This document shows positions 16,977 to 25,758 of a stretch of DNA of 64,000 nucleotides, piece by piece. The position numbers were made by a program, and so were the translations under genes. The DNA comes from CBDAQD01 sp965275905 (GTDB lineage Bacteria; Pseudomonadota; Alphaproteobacteria; Rhizobiales; JAJFHC01). The notes under the pieces are model-generated. The model was not told the origin of the DNA. It worked only from the letters and a program-made list of their open reading frames with translations, and ran no database searches. Each line of letters opens with the position of its first letter. Position 1 is the first letter of the stretch. The stretch is from NCBI GenBank assembly GCA_965275905.1, contig CBDHYJ010000077.1, positions 76,773 to 140,772 on the forward strand, written 5' to 3'.

Positions 16977-19027
16977 GGTGCCTCCTTCCTGGTCATGATC
17001 AGGTTACCGTAGGCATCAACACGGGCCCTCAGTCCCGGGTCTATGAAGATCGTGGTATCGGACTGCTCCGCGAGCGCGGGGCCTTCGATCTCCACACCGA
17101 CCGGCAGATCAAGCCGCTCGTAGACCGTTGCTTCGTGCCACCCGCCGTCTGCCCAGATTTTGCGGGAGCCCAGAACGCAGTCCCCGACCGTCTTGCTCGA
17201 GGACGGTGCGAGAACCGAAAGATCGAACTTGGGGCGCCGGCCGACCACGGCGACCCGAAGGTTCATGACTCGTATAGGAATGCCCTCCAGGAGCCGACCG
17301 TATGCGTTCCGATAGGCCGTTTCAAAGGCGTCCCGGATGATCGGTACTGTGAGACCCGCCTCTGGAACCGAAATCGGTACGGCCACCGTATGAGTCTGCC
17401 CGAGATAGAGCATATCCAGTTCATAGAGCTTGTCGGTCCGTTCGATTTTCGCGCGGGACTGATCAAGGGTGCCTGTGGCTTCTTCGGCAAGCCCCGTCAT
17501 GCGCGCGCCCAGCGCACCCGCATCGATTCCGTCCAGCATGCTGTTGACCGTCTGCACCACATCGTGACGCATGTCGGCCACGACACAGCCGAGAGCCGAG
17601 GTGACACCCGGATAGCGTGGTACGATGGCCGCGGCCAGTCCGATATCGTTCATCAGCGCGCCGGTGTGCAGGGCACCACCGCCGCCGAAAGGCATCGCGG
17701 CAAAACGCTTCGGGTCATGACCGCGCTCGATGGAGATCAGTCGGATCGCGCCGGCCATCTTGGCATTGGCGACCCGGATGACGGCCTCCGCAGCCTCCAT
17801 TGTTTCAAGGCCCAGCGGCCCGCCGACATGCCGGTCGATGGCGGCCATTGCCCCGTCAACATCGAGGCGTTCCAGCTTGCCGCCGATGGGCCGGTCCGGG
17901 TTGATCCGGCCGAGAACAACATTGGCGTCCGTGACAGTCGGGCGATCGTTGCCGAGGCCGTAGGCTACGGGTCCCGGGTCGGAGCCGGCACTTTCCGGCC
18001 CGACCTCAAGCAGTCCGCCTTCGTCGATATGAGCGATCGACCCGCCGCCAGCGCCGATTGTGGTGATCTCGATCATGGGCGTGCGCACGACCATGCCGAA
18101 ATCGATCTGGCTCTGGGCCGCCAAAGCGCTGGTTCCATCGGCAACCAGCGACACATCGAATGACGTGCCGCCCATGTCGCAGGTGATGACGTTCCCGAAA
18201 CCGGCGGCTTCGGCAATCGTCTGGGCCGCGATCACGCCGGCCGCAGGACCGGACAGCGCGGTTCGAACCGGAAGGCTCTTGGCCATCTCGACGTCCATCA
18301 CCCCGCCGTTGGACTGGACAATCAGGATCTCGCCCCCGCTATCCTTGTCGCGCAGGCCGGTCTGCAACCTGTCCAGATAGCGGGCGACAACCGGCTGCAG
18401 GTAGGCATTGAGCGTCGCTGTCGAGCAGCGCTCGAATTCGCGGATTTCCGGCAGAATCTCGGTCGCGGCGGTAACGTAGGGGTTGGGCCAGATCTCGCGG
18501 ATCGCTGCCGCTGCCCGTCTTTCGTTTTCGGGATTGGCATAGCCGTTGACGAAGAAGATGCAGACCGCGTCGCAGCCCTTATCGAGCAGCATCCGCGCGG
18601 CCGCCCTCACCTCGTCGAGAGCGACCGGCTGGCGGACCGTGCCGTCGGCCAGGGTGCGTTCCGTCACCTCAAGGCGCAGGTCGCGTGGGACGACGGGCTC
18701 GAACATGCCCCAGAGCCCCCACGTCGTCGGCCGGTCGCGGCGGCGCATTTCCAGGACGTCCCGGAAACCCACTGTCGTGATGATGCCCGTGCGTGCGCCC
18801 TTGCGCTCCAGCAGCGCGTTCGTGCCCACCGTGGTGCCGTGAACGACCGTCGCGATTTCGGCGAATGCGCCGACGCTCTCTGAGATCCCGTTTACGAAGC
18901 CTTCGGACTGATCCTGCGGCGTCGACGGCACCTTGGCGGCCACAACAGCATCGGTCTCTTCATCCAGAACGAACACGTCCGTGAACGTGCCGCCGACGTC
19001 GACGCCAATGACCTTGCTGCCGGTCAT
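16973..19027 (-). CDS. hyuA: Hydantoinase/oxoprolinase subunit A (HyuA family)
   Basis: This 684-residue ATP-dependent subunit begins VIGVDVGGTFTDVFVLDEETDAVVAAKVPSTP, the actin/ASKHA-type nucleotide motif of HyuA. It contains the ALSGPAAGV and TCDMGGTSFDVSLV motifs in the middle and RGHDPKRFAAMPFGGGGALHTGAL later. With HyuB it would open a cyclic amide (hydantoin, oxoproline, lactam or imide type) at the cost of ATP, or carboxylate a ketone as acetone carboxylase does. It overlaps hyuB (upstream) and the isochorismatase-fold gene (downstream) by 4 bases each. The substrate is not determinable from sequence. Confidence 0.9.
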   Translation of the reverse strand: MTGSKVIGVDVGGTFTDVFVLDEETDAVVAAKVPSTPQDQSEGFVNGISESVGAFAEIATVVHGTTVGTNALLERKGARTGIITTVGFRDVLEMRRRDRPTTWGLWGMFEPVVPRDLRLEVTERTLADGTVRQPVALDEVRAAARMLLDKGCDAVCIFFVNGYANPENERRAAAAIREIWPNPYVTAATEILPEIREFERCSTATLNAYLQPVVARYLDRLQTGLRDKDSGGEILIVQSNGGVMDVEMAKSLPVRTALSGPAAGVIAAQTIAEAAGFGNVITCDMGGTSFDVSLVADGTSALAAQSQIDFGMVVRTPMIEITTIGAGGGSIAHIDEGGLLEVGPESAGSDPGPVAYGLGNDRPTVTDANVVLGRINPDRPIGGKLERLDVDGAMAAIDRHVGGPLGLETMEAAEAVIRVANAKMAGAIRLISIERGHDPKRFAAMPFGGGGALHTGALMNDIGLAAAIVPRYPGVTSALGCVVADMRHDVVQTVNSMLDGIDAGALGARMTGLAEEATGTLDQSRAKIERTDKLYELDMLYLGQTHTVAVPISVPEAGLTVPIIRDAFETAYRNAYGRLLEGIPIRVMNLRVAVVGRRPKFDLSVLAPSSSKTVGDCVLGSRKIWADGGWHEATVYERLDLPVGVEIEGPALAEQSDTTIFIDPGLRARVDAYGNLIMTRKEAP

Positions 19028-20670
19028 GACTTGCCCTGCGTGACGTAGCCGAGTTCGACATCGCGAGCGCGGGCCTCCGCGCTGCGCTGATCTGCGGGGC
19101 CGTAGCCACCGCCGCCCGGTGTTTCGAGCCGCACCTTCTGGCCACGCTTCAGTTTTATGCCGACCATTTTCGAAACGAGCGGCGGCGTCGCGTCGCCTTC
19201 GTCCGTCTCGAACGTAAACTGGTTCATCGCACCGGGCTCTCCGCCGGCAACACCGGCAGGCGGATACTTGCCGCGCTCCCCGAACAGGAATGCGTCGGCT
19301 TCTTCTTCCAGGAGCTCAATTTCGTAGACGGCACCGAGCCCGCCGCGGTGCTTGCCCTCGCCGCCGGAATCCGGACGCAGCGCCCATTGCGTGAACATCA
19401 CCGGATAGGCGGCTTCGAGGATTTCGAGCGGCGGGATCGTGGCCGTCGAGATCGGCGCGTTGCCGTGATTGAGACCGTCACCAATGGGGTGACCGCCGTG
19501 GCCACCGCCGAAAAACGAGAACATGACCCAGCGCCGCCCGTCCTGCCTGTGCCCGGCAAGCGACAAAGCGTTGATCGTGCCGTAGGCACAGCCGTTGGAC
19601 CGGTCCGGCGCGATCTGCGCGATCACCTGGAACACGACATCGATGAGCCGAAGGATCGTCTCTGTGTAACCGCCCACAGGCTTCGGCGCGGTCACGGAAA
19701 GCAGAGAGTCGTCCGAAATCTCGAAACGCACGGGCTCCAGCACGCCGGCATTGGCGGGAACGTCGCCGAACACGTGCTTGAGGGCGACATAACAGGCCGC
19801 AACCGTGGTCGACCGCGAGATATTGACGGGCCCCTGACAGGCGGGCGACGAGCGCGAGAAGTCCATCACCATGGTCTCGCCGTCAATCGTGAGGTCGAGC
19901 GCGACCTTCAGCGGCTCGTCGGTGATGCCGTCATTGTCGAGGTAGTCCTCGGCGGACACGGTACCGTCCGGCAGGTCACGGATATGCACGCGCATCAGCT
20001 TCGACGCCCGCTCGCGAAGTGTAGCCAGTGCCTCTTCAACGGTGCCGTCACCGAACTCGTCGAGCAAGGCCTCCAGCCTCCGGACGCCCAGGTCGAGCGC
20101 ATTGATCTGGCCGTTGAGGTCGCCGTAAAGCGAACCCGGCAGACGCGAGTTGGCGGAGAGGATGTCGACGATGTCCTGGCGAAGCTCGCCCTGCTCGAAC
20201 AGCTTCACCGGCGGGATCAGCATGCCTTCCTGAAAGCACTCCGTCGCGGCCGGGTTGTAATTGCCCGGCACGTTGCCGCCGACATCATGCCAGTGACCGA
20301 CCGACGCCAGATAGCAGAACACCTTGCCATCACGGAATACCGGGCGAACCAGCCTGAAATCCGACAGGTGCGTGCCGCCGTCGTAAGGGTCGTTGAAAAT
20401 GTAGACATCGCCATCGGCAAGATCGCCATCGCGCCCCGCCTTGTCGATCACCGCCTTGACGGCAAAGGCCATGACGCCGACGAAGATCGGCAATCCGGAC
20501 TTGCCCTGGACCAGCGTGTCGCCATTTTCCGCATCGTAGAGGCCATGCGACGCGTCGTGCGCTTCCGCAATGATCGGATTGAAGGCCGAGCGGAACAGCG
20601 TCGCGTCCATTTCGTCGGCGATCTGCTCGAGCCGGCCCTTGAGGATGGCCAGGGTGACGGGGTCGATCAT
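19024..20670 (-). CDS. hyuB: Hydantoinase/oxoprolinase subunit B (HyuB family)
   Basis: This 548-residue HyuB protein starts MIDPVTLAILKGRLEQIADEMDATLFRSAFNPIIAEAHDASHGLYD, typical of the family. It has YIFNDPYDGGTHLSDFRLVRPVF near residue 90, a Gly-rich FFGGGHGG near 380, and the C-terminal ETPGGGGYGPADQR motif. It pairs with HyuA encoded immediately downstream (ATGA overlap). The upstream lyase gene also overlaps by 4 bases. Length is slightly below that of N-methylhydantoinase beta subunits but within the family range. Confidence 0.9.
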   Translation of the reverse strand: MIDPVTLAILKGRLEQIADEMDATLFRSAFNPIIAEAHDASHGLYDAENGDTLVQGKSGLPIFVGVMAFAVKAVIDKAGRDGDLADGDVYIFNDPYDGGTHLSDFRLVRPVFRDGKVFCYLASVGHWHDVGGNVPGNYNPAATECFQEGMLIPPVKLFEQGELRQDIVDILSANSRLPGSLYGDLNGQINALDLGVRRLEALLDEFGDGTVEEALATLRERASKLMRVHIRDLPDGTVSAEDYLDNDGITDEPLKVALDLTIDGETMVMDFSRSSPACQGPVNISRSTTVAACYVALKHVFGDVPANAGVLEPVRFEISDDSLLSVTAPKPVGGYTETILRLIDVVFQVIAQIAPDRSNGCAYGTINALSLAGHRQDGRRWVMFSFFGGGHGGHPIGDGLNHGNAPISTATIPPLEILEAAYPVMFTQWALRPDSGGEGKHRGGLGAVYEIELLEEEADAFLFGERGKYPPAGVAGGEPGAMNQFTFETDEGDATPPLVSKMVGIKLKRGQKVRLETPGGGGYGPADQRSAEARARDVELGYVTQGKS

Positions 20671-21554
20671 GTCGCTTCCGGGTTCTCTTTCTCGTAACGG
20701 CGGCCGAGTTCGAGCAGGTCTCCCGTTTCGATGATCTGGTTGATCCCCGCAAAATCGACCATGCGGTCGCGGAATGCCGCATTCGAACCCGTGCCCAGCA
20801 GGCTGTCGAAATAGTCGCGTGCATTGCGCGCCTGGGCCCGCACGAGACCGCCCGGAAAGATGACGATGCGATAGCCGATGCCCTGCAATTCGGACGCACT
20901 CATGGGCGGCGTCTTTCCGCCCTCGACCATATTTGCCATGAGCGGAACCAGCGAGCCGAAACGCGTGACAATCGCCTCGATATCTTCTCGTGATTGCGGA
21001 GCCTCGACAAAGAGCACGTCCGCGCCCGCACCGACGTAAGCTTCGGCGCGGTCAAGCGCTGCCTCGAACCCGTCGACCGCGATGGCGTCCGTACGGGCGA
21101 TGATCATCGTTTCGCTGTTCGACCTTGCATCGCAGGCGGCCTCGATCTTGCCGCACATTTCGCCGGTCGAAATGAGCACCTTGCCGTCGAGATGCCCGCA
21201 CCGTTTGGGAAACGCCTGGTCTTCGAGCTGAATCCCTGCGGCACCGGCCCGTTCAAAGGTGCGCACCGTTCGCTGCACATTGAGCGCGTTGCCGTAACCG
21301 TTGTCCGCATCGACGATGACTGGGATGTCGACACGGTCAGCCACCAGTTCCAGAACGTCGGCCACCTCGGTCATGGTCACCAGGCCGATGTCGGACCGCC
21401 CGAACCGGGTATAGGCAATGCTCGCACCGGACAGATAGACGGCCTCTGCACCGGCCTGCTCGGCGATGAGCGCCGACAGCCCGTCGTAGACGCCGGGCGC
21501 CAGCAGGATATCGCGGGATGTGAGCCGCGCTTTCAGTCCGTGATCGGCGGTCAT
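20667..21554 (-). CDS. Isocitrate lyase/PEP mutase superfamily lyase
   Basis: This is a 295-residue TIM-barrel lyase. DADNGYG (residues 82-88) carries the Mg ligands, and KRCGH (117-121) has Cys119, the acid/base of true lyases of this superfamily (methylisocitrate, 2,3-dimethylmalate and oxaloacetate lyases). FVEAPQSREDIEAI and the PGGLVRA segment also fit. It would split a 2-hydroxy or 3-hydroxy dicarboxylate, typically to pyruvate or glyoxylate plus an acid. It is encoded directly after an aconitase-type hydratase pair, the same pairing as dimethylmaleate hydratase and dimethylmalate lyase in nicotinate-fermenting Eubacterium barkeri. Its own substrate is inferred, not shown. Confidence 0.85.
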   Translation of the reverse strand: MTADHGLKARLTSRDILLAPGVYDGLSALIAEQAGAEAVYLSGASIAYTRFGRSDIGLVTMTEVADVLELVADRVDIPVIVDADNGYGNALNVQRTVRTFERAGAAGIQLEDQAFPKRCGHLDGKVLISTGEMCGKIEAACDARSNSETMIIARTDAIAVDGFEAALDRAEAYVGAGADVLFVEAPQSREDIEAIVTRFGSLVPLMANMVEGGKTPPMSASELQGIGYRIVIFPGGLVRAQARNARDYFDSLLGTGSNAAFRDRMVDFAGINQIIETGDLLELGRRYEKENPEAT

Positions 21555-22054
21555 GATGCGGCTGCCTTCCGTTTGAGTTTCTTTTCCAGATGCGGGACAA
21601 GCCCGCCGTCATGGATCATCGCAAGCAGAAAATCCGGCAGAGGCTCGCAGGTAATGACCTCGCCGGACTCGACAAGCGTCAGTGTCGCACCATCGACATC
21701 CATGACCACCTCCCGTCCCGCGCTCACGCCGTCCAGAGCATCCGATGCGAACACGGGCAATCCGAGATTGATCGCATTCCGGTAGAAAATGCCGGCGAAG
21801 GACTTCGCGACGACGGCGGTCACGCCGAGCACCTTGAGCGCCTGGGCGGCCTGCTCGCGAGACGACCCGACGCCGAAGTTCCTGCCCGCCACGAGGACGT
21901 CGCCCGGCCTGACATTCGGGGCAAAGTCCGGGTCGACCGCCTCCAGGCAATGGCGCGCGAGTTCTTCAATAGATCCCTTCATGTACTGCCCCGGCGCCAG
22001 CACATCGGTGTCGATGTCGTCGCCGAAGACCCAGATTTTGCCGGTCGAGCTCAT
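21551..22054 (-). CDS. Aconitase-family small subunit (LeuD-like hydratase)
   Basis: This 167-residue swivel-domain subunit has FGDDIDTDVLAPGQYM near the N terminus and the substrate-binding GRNFGVGSSREQAAQALKVLGVTAVVAKSFAGIFYRNAINLGLPVF loop that defines LeuD-type proteins. ATG 22054 overlaps the large-subunit stop (ATGA). The longer in-frame reading to 22252 is antisense-like sequence inside that gene. Placement next to a lyase and inside a GntR-controlled uptake operon argues for a catabolic hydratase (maleate, citraconate or dimethylmaleate type) rather than leucine biosynthesis. Confidence 0.88.
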   Translation of the reverse strand: MSSTGKIWVFGDDIDTDVLAPGQYMKGSIEELARHCLEAVDPDFAPNVRPGDVLVAGRNFGVGSSREQAAQALKVLGVTAVVAKSFAGIFYRNAINLGLPVFASDALDGVSAGREVVMDVDGATLTLVESGEVITCEPLPDFLLAMIHDGGLVPHLEKKLKRKAAAS

Positions 22055-23337
22055 GTAGCGCCTCCCGCAAAAACATCTCGCGGATCGGCGATGCGGCCTG
22101 CAACCGCCGATGCGGCGACGGTATAGGGCGAGCCGAGATAGACCTGTGACGACGCTGCCCCCATGCGGCCCCTGAAATTGCGCGCGGTTGAGGAAATGCA
22201 CGTGACGTCTTCGCCAAGCCGGTCGGCGCCGTAGCCGGCGCAGATCCCGCACGCGTTGGGCAGGATGCGGGCGCCTGCCTCCTCGAACACGGCCATGATG
22301 CCTTCAGACGCCGCGGTGTCCTGGTCCCGACGCGAGGCAGGCGCGACGAGCAGTTCGACACCGGAGGCAAGCTTGCGCCCCTTGAGGACGGATGCCGCCA
22401 TGCGCAGGTCATCCAGCTTGGCGCCGGTGCAGGCGCCGATATAGGCGATGTCGACGCTGACCGGTTCGCTTTGAGAGATGTCCACCGCGTTGGCCGGCGA
22501 GTGCGGCGCGGCCACCTGAGGCTCGAGTTCCGGTGCATCGAATTGATGCCGCGCCATCAGCAGCGCCGCCGGGTCCGTCTGCCAGTCCGCTATATCCTTG
22601 TCGTTCAGTATTGTTCCGGTCGACGCCAGGTACTGCGCCGTTACGCTGTCCGGCGCGATCAGCCCGGTCTGACCGCCGAGTTCCGCAGTCATATTGGCCA
22701 GTGTCATGCGTTCCTGCATGGAGAGCGCCGAGATTGCCTCACCGGCGTATTGCACGGCCTGGTACTGACCGCCATCCATGCCGAAGCGTCCGCACAGAAA
22801 GAGCATGATGTCCTTCGCCGTGACATGCGGCCCGAGCCGGCCGGTCCACTCCATCAGGATGGTCTCCGGCACCTTCAGCCAGATTTCGCCGGTCGCAAGC
22901 ACGCCGGCCATCTCCGTCGCGCCGATGCCGAACATGTATGCCCCGAAAGCGCCCCCGGTCGGCGAATGACTGTCCCCGCCGACAACGAACATGCCGGGCT
23001 TCAGATGCCCCTTCTCCGGCAGGACCACGTGGCAGATGCCAAGCTGGTTGTAGAATGCCCGCACCCCCTGCGCCACGACCCATTCGCGGGTCAGCACCTG
23101 GATTGCCAGGGTCTCGTCGTCATGCACGGGCACGTAATGATCGGTCGCAACGACCACGCGGTCCGGGTTCCAGACGCCGACACCGAGGCGATCGAGGATC
23201 GGCTTGACGCGGCGCGGCCCGCCGGAATCGTGGATCATGGCGAGATCGACCTGCGCCGTGACCACCTCGCCCGGCGCAACCGTTTCCCGGCCCGCAGCCC
23301 TGGCGATGATCTTCTGTGCAAGCGTCGCGGCCATCAT
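22051..23337 (-). CDS. Aconitase-family large subunit (LeuC-like hydratase)
   Basis: This 428-residue [4Fe-4S] dehydratase subunit has ATDHYVPVHD near residue 65, the GGDSHSPTGGAFGAYMFGIGATEMAGVLATGEIW core, and three cluster cysteines in IGACTGAK and ACGICAGYG. The final SSTARNFRGRMGAASSQVYLGSPYTVAASAVAGRI holds the substrate Arg motif. ATG 23337 overlaps the livF stop. A GTG three bases earlier is an alternative. It assembles with the LeuD-like subunit and adds or removes water across a C=C bond of a dicarboxylate. A biosynthetic isopropylmalate role is unlikely, because no leuA or leuB is nearby. Confidence 0.88.
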   Translation of the reverse strand: MMAATLAQKIIARAAGRETVAPGEVVTAQVDLAMIHDSGGPRRVKPILDRLGVGVWNPDRVVVATDHYVPVHDDETLAIQVLTREWVVAQGVRAFYNQLGICHVVLPEKGHLKPGMFVVGGDSHSPTGGAFGAYMFGIGATEMAGVLATGEIWLKVPETILMEWTGRLGPHVTAKDIMLFLCGRFGMDGGQYQAVQYAGEAISALSMQERMTLANMTAELGGQTGLIAPDSVTAQYLASTGTILNDKDIADWQTDPAALLMARHQFDAPELEPQVAAPHSPANAVDISQSEPVSVDIAYIGACTGAKLDDLRMAASVLKGRKLASGVELLVAPASRRDQDTAASEGIMAVFEEAGARILPNACGICAGYGADRLGEDVTCISSTARNFRGRMGAASSQVYLGSPYTVAASAVAGRIADPRDVFAGGAT

Positions 23338-24038
23338 CACATCCCCAGGTAGGACCGGCGCAGGCCCTCGTCCTGCATCAGGTCGGCGGCCTTGCCCTGC
23401 ATGGCGACGACGCCGTTCTCGAGCACATAGGCCCGGTCGGCGATCTCGAGCGACTGCACCACGTTCTGTTCGACCAGAAAGATGGACAGGCCGTCGGCAT
23501 GCAACTGCTTGATTAGATTGAACATCTCCTCGACAAGCAGCGGCGAGAGACCGAGCGAGGGTTCGTCCAGAATGAGCAGACGCGGTTCGGCCATCAGGCC
23601 GCGCCCGATCGCGAGCATCTGCTGCTCGCCGCCCGAGAGGGTTCCCGCAAGCTGACCGACCCGCTCGCCCAGCCGCGGGAAGATGGAAATAACCTTGTCC
23701 AGGTTGTCCGACCTGCGCGGCTTCGCCCTGCGGAACGCGCCCATCTCAAGGTTCTCGCGCACCGACATGTTCGGAAACACGCGGCGGCCTTCGGGCACCT
23801 GGATGATGCCGAGGTCCACGATGGCTTCCGGACGCGCGCCGCCGATGGACTGGCCATCGAATGCGATGGTTCCGCCGAAGGGACGGTAGATCCCGGACAC
23901 GTTGTTGTTGAGCGTCGACTTGCCGGCGCCGTTCGAGCCCAGCAGCGCGACGATCTCCCCCTGATCGATGGTCAGCGAAACACCATGCAGGACCTCGACC
24001 TGGCCGTAGCCGGCGACGATTTCGCTGACCTCAAGCAT
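23337..24038 (-). CDS. livF: Branched-chain-type ABC transporter ATPase LivF
   Basis: This 233-residue ATPase has Walker A (ALLGSNGAGKST), Q-loop and LivF-typical IIQVPEGRRVFPNMSVRENLEMGAF, signature LSGGEQQMLAIGRGLMAEP and Walker B LLILDEPSLGLSPLLVEEMF. ATG 24038 follows a GGGGGA site by 5 bases; ATG 24044 is possible too. It overlaps livG upstream and the hydratase gene downstream. It energises import together with LivG. The segment after Walker A (LNNNVSG) is slightly unusual. Confidence 0.92.
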   Translation of the reverse strand: MLEVSEIVAGYGQVEVLHGVSLTIDQGEIVALLGSNGAGKSTLNNNVSGIYRPFGGTIAFDGQSIGGARPEAIVDLGIIQVPEGRRVFPNMSVRENLEMGAFRRAKPRRSDNLDKVISIFPRLGERVGQLAGTLSGGEQQMLAIGRGLMAEPRLLILDEPSLGLSPLLVEEMFNLIKQLHADGLSIFLVEQNVVQSLEIADRAYVLENGVVAMQGKAADLMQDEGLRRSYLGM

Positions 24039-24774
24039 CGGCATCCCCCGCAGCGATGCGCTCGGCGGCGCCATGGCCCAGATAGGCCTCGATGACCGTC
24101 GGATCCCTGGAGACCTCCTGCGGCGTGCCGTCCGCGATGATCGCGCCGTTGTTGAGCACATAGGTCCGGTCGGACAGGCTCATCACGGCCTGCATCACGT
24201 GCTCGATCAACAGGATCGTGACGCCGCCGTCACGGATCGCCTTGATGCTCTCGACGATCTCGGCGATCTCCGATGCGTTGAGCCCGGCCATCACCTCGTC
24301 GAGCAGAAGCAGTTTCGGATCCGTCGCCAGGGCGCGGGCCAGTTCCAGCCGCTTGCGGCCGGCTACCGTCAGAGCGGAAGCCGGCTGATCCAGCATCGGC
24401 GTCATGCCGACACGGCCGGCAACGGCAGCGGCATGGGTCAAAGCCGCGTCCCGGTCGTGGATCCGGGCGTGGGCTCCGACGGCGATGTTCTCACGCACCG
24501 TCAGGTTGGCGAAGGGCTTCACGATCTGGAACGTACGGACCATGCCGAGCGCGCAGATCTCATGCGGTTTGAGGCCGGTGACATCGTTTCCGCCGAAGTG
24601 AACGCTGCCCTCATCCGGTTTCAGAAACCCGGACAGCAATGCAAAGCATGTCGTCTTGCCGGCACCGTTGGGCCCGATCAGGGAAACGATCGCGCCGGGC
24701 TCGACGGTCAGGCTCGCCTCCCGGACCGCGACCAGTCCGCCGAAGCGCTTTGTGATGCGGCGGGCCTCAAGCAC
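24031..24774 (-). CDS. livG: Branched-chain-type ABC transporter ATPase LivG
   Basis: This 247-residue ATPase has GPNGAGKTTCFALLSGFLKPDEG (Walker A), the LivG-typical MVRTFQIVKPFANLTVRENIAVGAHAR, Walker B LLLLDEVMAGLNASEIAEI and H-loop LLIEHVMQAVM. The signature loop reads LTVAGRKRLELARAL instead of LSGGQ, a variation common in LivG proteins. It overlaps livM by 8 bases and livF by 8 bases. It probably forms a heterodimer with LivF. Confidence 0.92.
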   Translation of the reverse strand: MLEARRITKRFGGLVAVREASLTVEPGAIVSLIGPNGAGKTTCFALLSGFLKPDEGSVHFGGNDVTGLKPHEICALGMVRTFQIVKPFANLTVRENIAVGAHARIHDRDAALTHAAAVAGRVGMTPMLDQPASALTVAGRKRLELARALATDPKLLLLDEVMAGLNASEIAEIVESIKAIRDGGVTILLIEHVMQAVMSLSDRTYVLNNGAIIADGTPQEVSRDPTVIEAYLGHGAAERIAAGDADA

Positions 24775-25756
24775 GGGCCTTCTCCCGCTTCAGCAGCCGG
24801 CGCATCAGGCCGACCAGACCGTTCGGCAAGAGGGCGAGGATCAGGATCAGCACCGCACCGTAAACGATCAGGTCGAGGCCCGGCCGGTCGCCGATCACCG
24901 CATGGGCGGCGAATTTGGACACTTCGCCCAGAGTGTGAAGGAAGAACGACCCGACAAGCGGCCCGAATATGGTGCCCATGCCGCCGATGATCGGCATGAC
25001 CAGCATCTCGACCGACTTGACCGGACCGAACGCGATGTTGGGGTCCATGAACAGGAACTTCTGCGCATAGAACACGCCGCCGAGCGCGGTCAGAGCGCCG
25101 GACATGCAGATCGCCTGCATCTTGACGCGGAAGGCATTGACACCGATCGCCTCCGCCGCGTCCTCGTCCTCGCGGATCGCCACGAGTTGTGCGCCGAAGC
25201 GCGAGTTCTCGATCCAGTAGGCGACGAGCAGCGAGAGCGCCGTGATGATCACCGCGCAGTAGTAGTAGCCGGGCCCGGCGCCGAACTGCAGGGTCGCCAG
25301 CGCCTTCGAGGGGTCCTGGTTGAGCGTGATGTAGATCCCCTGCCCGCCGTCGGTGATGGCATCCGCCGACGTTGCAAGCACGCGGAAGGCCTCGGCGAAG
25401 GCGAGCGTGATGAGGGCGAAGTACGACCCTCTCAGCCCGTAGCGGAAGCTGAGGAAGCCGATAAAGGCGCCGATGACCACACCGCCCAGAAGCGCGAACG
25501 GGATCGCAACCCAGGGATTGAAGCCGAGCTTGGCCTGCAGGATCACCTGCAGATAGGCACCGACACCGAAGAACACGGCATGGCCGAACGAGAACTGGCC
25601 GCCATAGCCGCCGAGGATGTTCCAGCCCTGGCCGAGAGCGGCAAGGAACAGGGTCAGGGTCAGGAAATCGATCCAGAAGGTCGAAGCGATGAACTGCGGC
25701 ACCGCCGCGAACACCAGGACGAAAAGGCCGAACAGGAGCCAGAAACGGTTCTTCAT
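24767..25756 (-). CDS. livM: Branched-chain-type ABC transporter permease LivM
   Basis: This 329-residue permease has about nine hydrophobic helices. The LivM core GLSFRYGLRGSYFALITLAFAEAFRVL is present as GFLSFRYGLRGSYFALITLAFAEAF, followed by the conserved AIREDEDAAEAIGVNAFRVKMQAICMSGALTALGGVFYAQ. ATG 25756 is 2 bases from the livH stop. Longer in-frame readings to 26029 overlap livH and are not real. It forms the channel with LivH. Confidence 0.92.
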   Translation of the reverse strand: MKNRFWLLFGLFVLVFAAVPQFIASTFWIDFLTLTLFLAALGQGWNILGGYGGQFSFGHAVFFGVGAYLQVILQAKLGFNPWVAIPFALLGGVVIGAFIGFLSFRYGLRGSYFALITLAFAEAFRVLATSADAITDGGQGIYITLNQDPSKALATLQFGAGPGYYYCAVIITALSLLVAYWIENSRFGAQLVAIREDEDAAEAIGVNAFRVKMQAICMSGALTALGGVFYAQKFLFMDPNIAFGPVKSVEMLVMPIIGGMGTIFGPLVGSFFLHTLGEVSKFAAHAVIGDRPGLDLIVYGAVLILILALLPNGLVGLMRRLLKREKARA

Positions 25757-25758
25757 CG

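Noticed and set aside
16362..20670. Creatinine pathway (N-methylhydantoinase plus carbamoylsarcosine amidase)
   Set aside because: HyuAB followed by an isochorismatase-fold gene fits at first sight, but the amidase nucleophile is missing, and the hydratase and lyase have no role in that pathway.
21551..23337. Leucine biosynthesis leuCD
   Set aside because: No leuA or leuB is nearby; the genes are embedded between an importer and catabolic genes under a GntR regulator.
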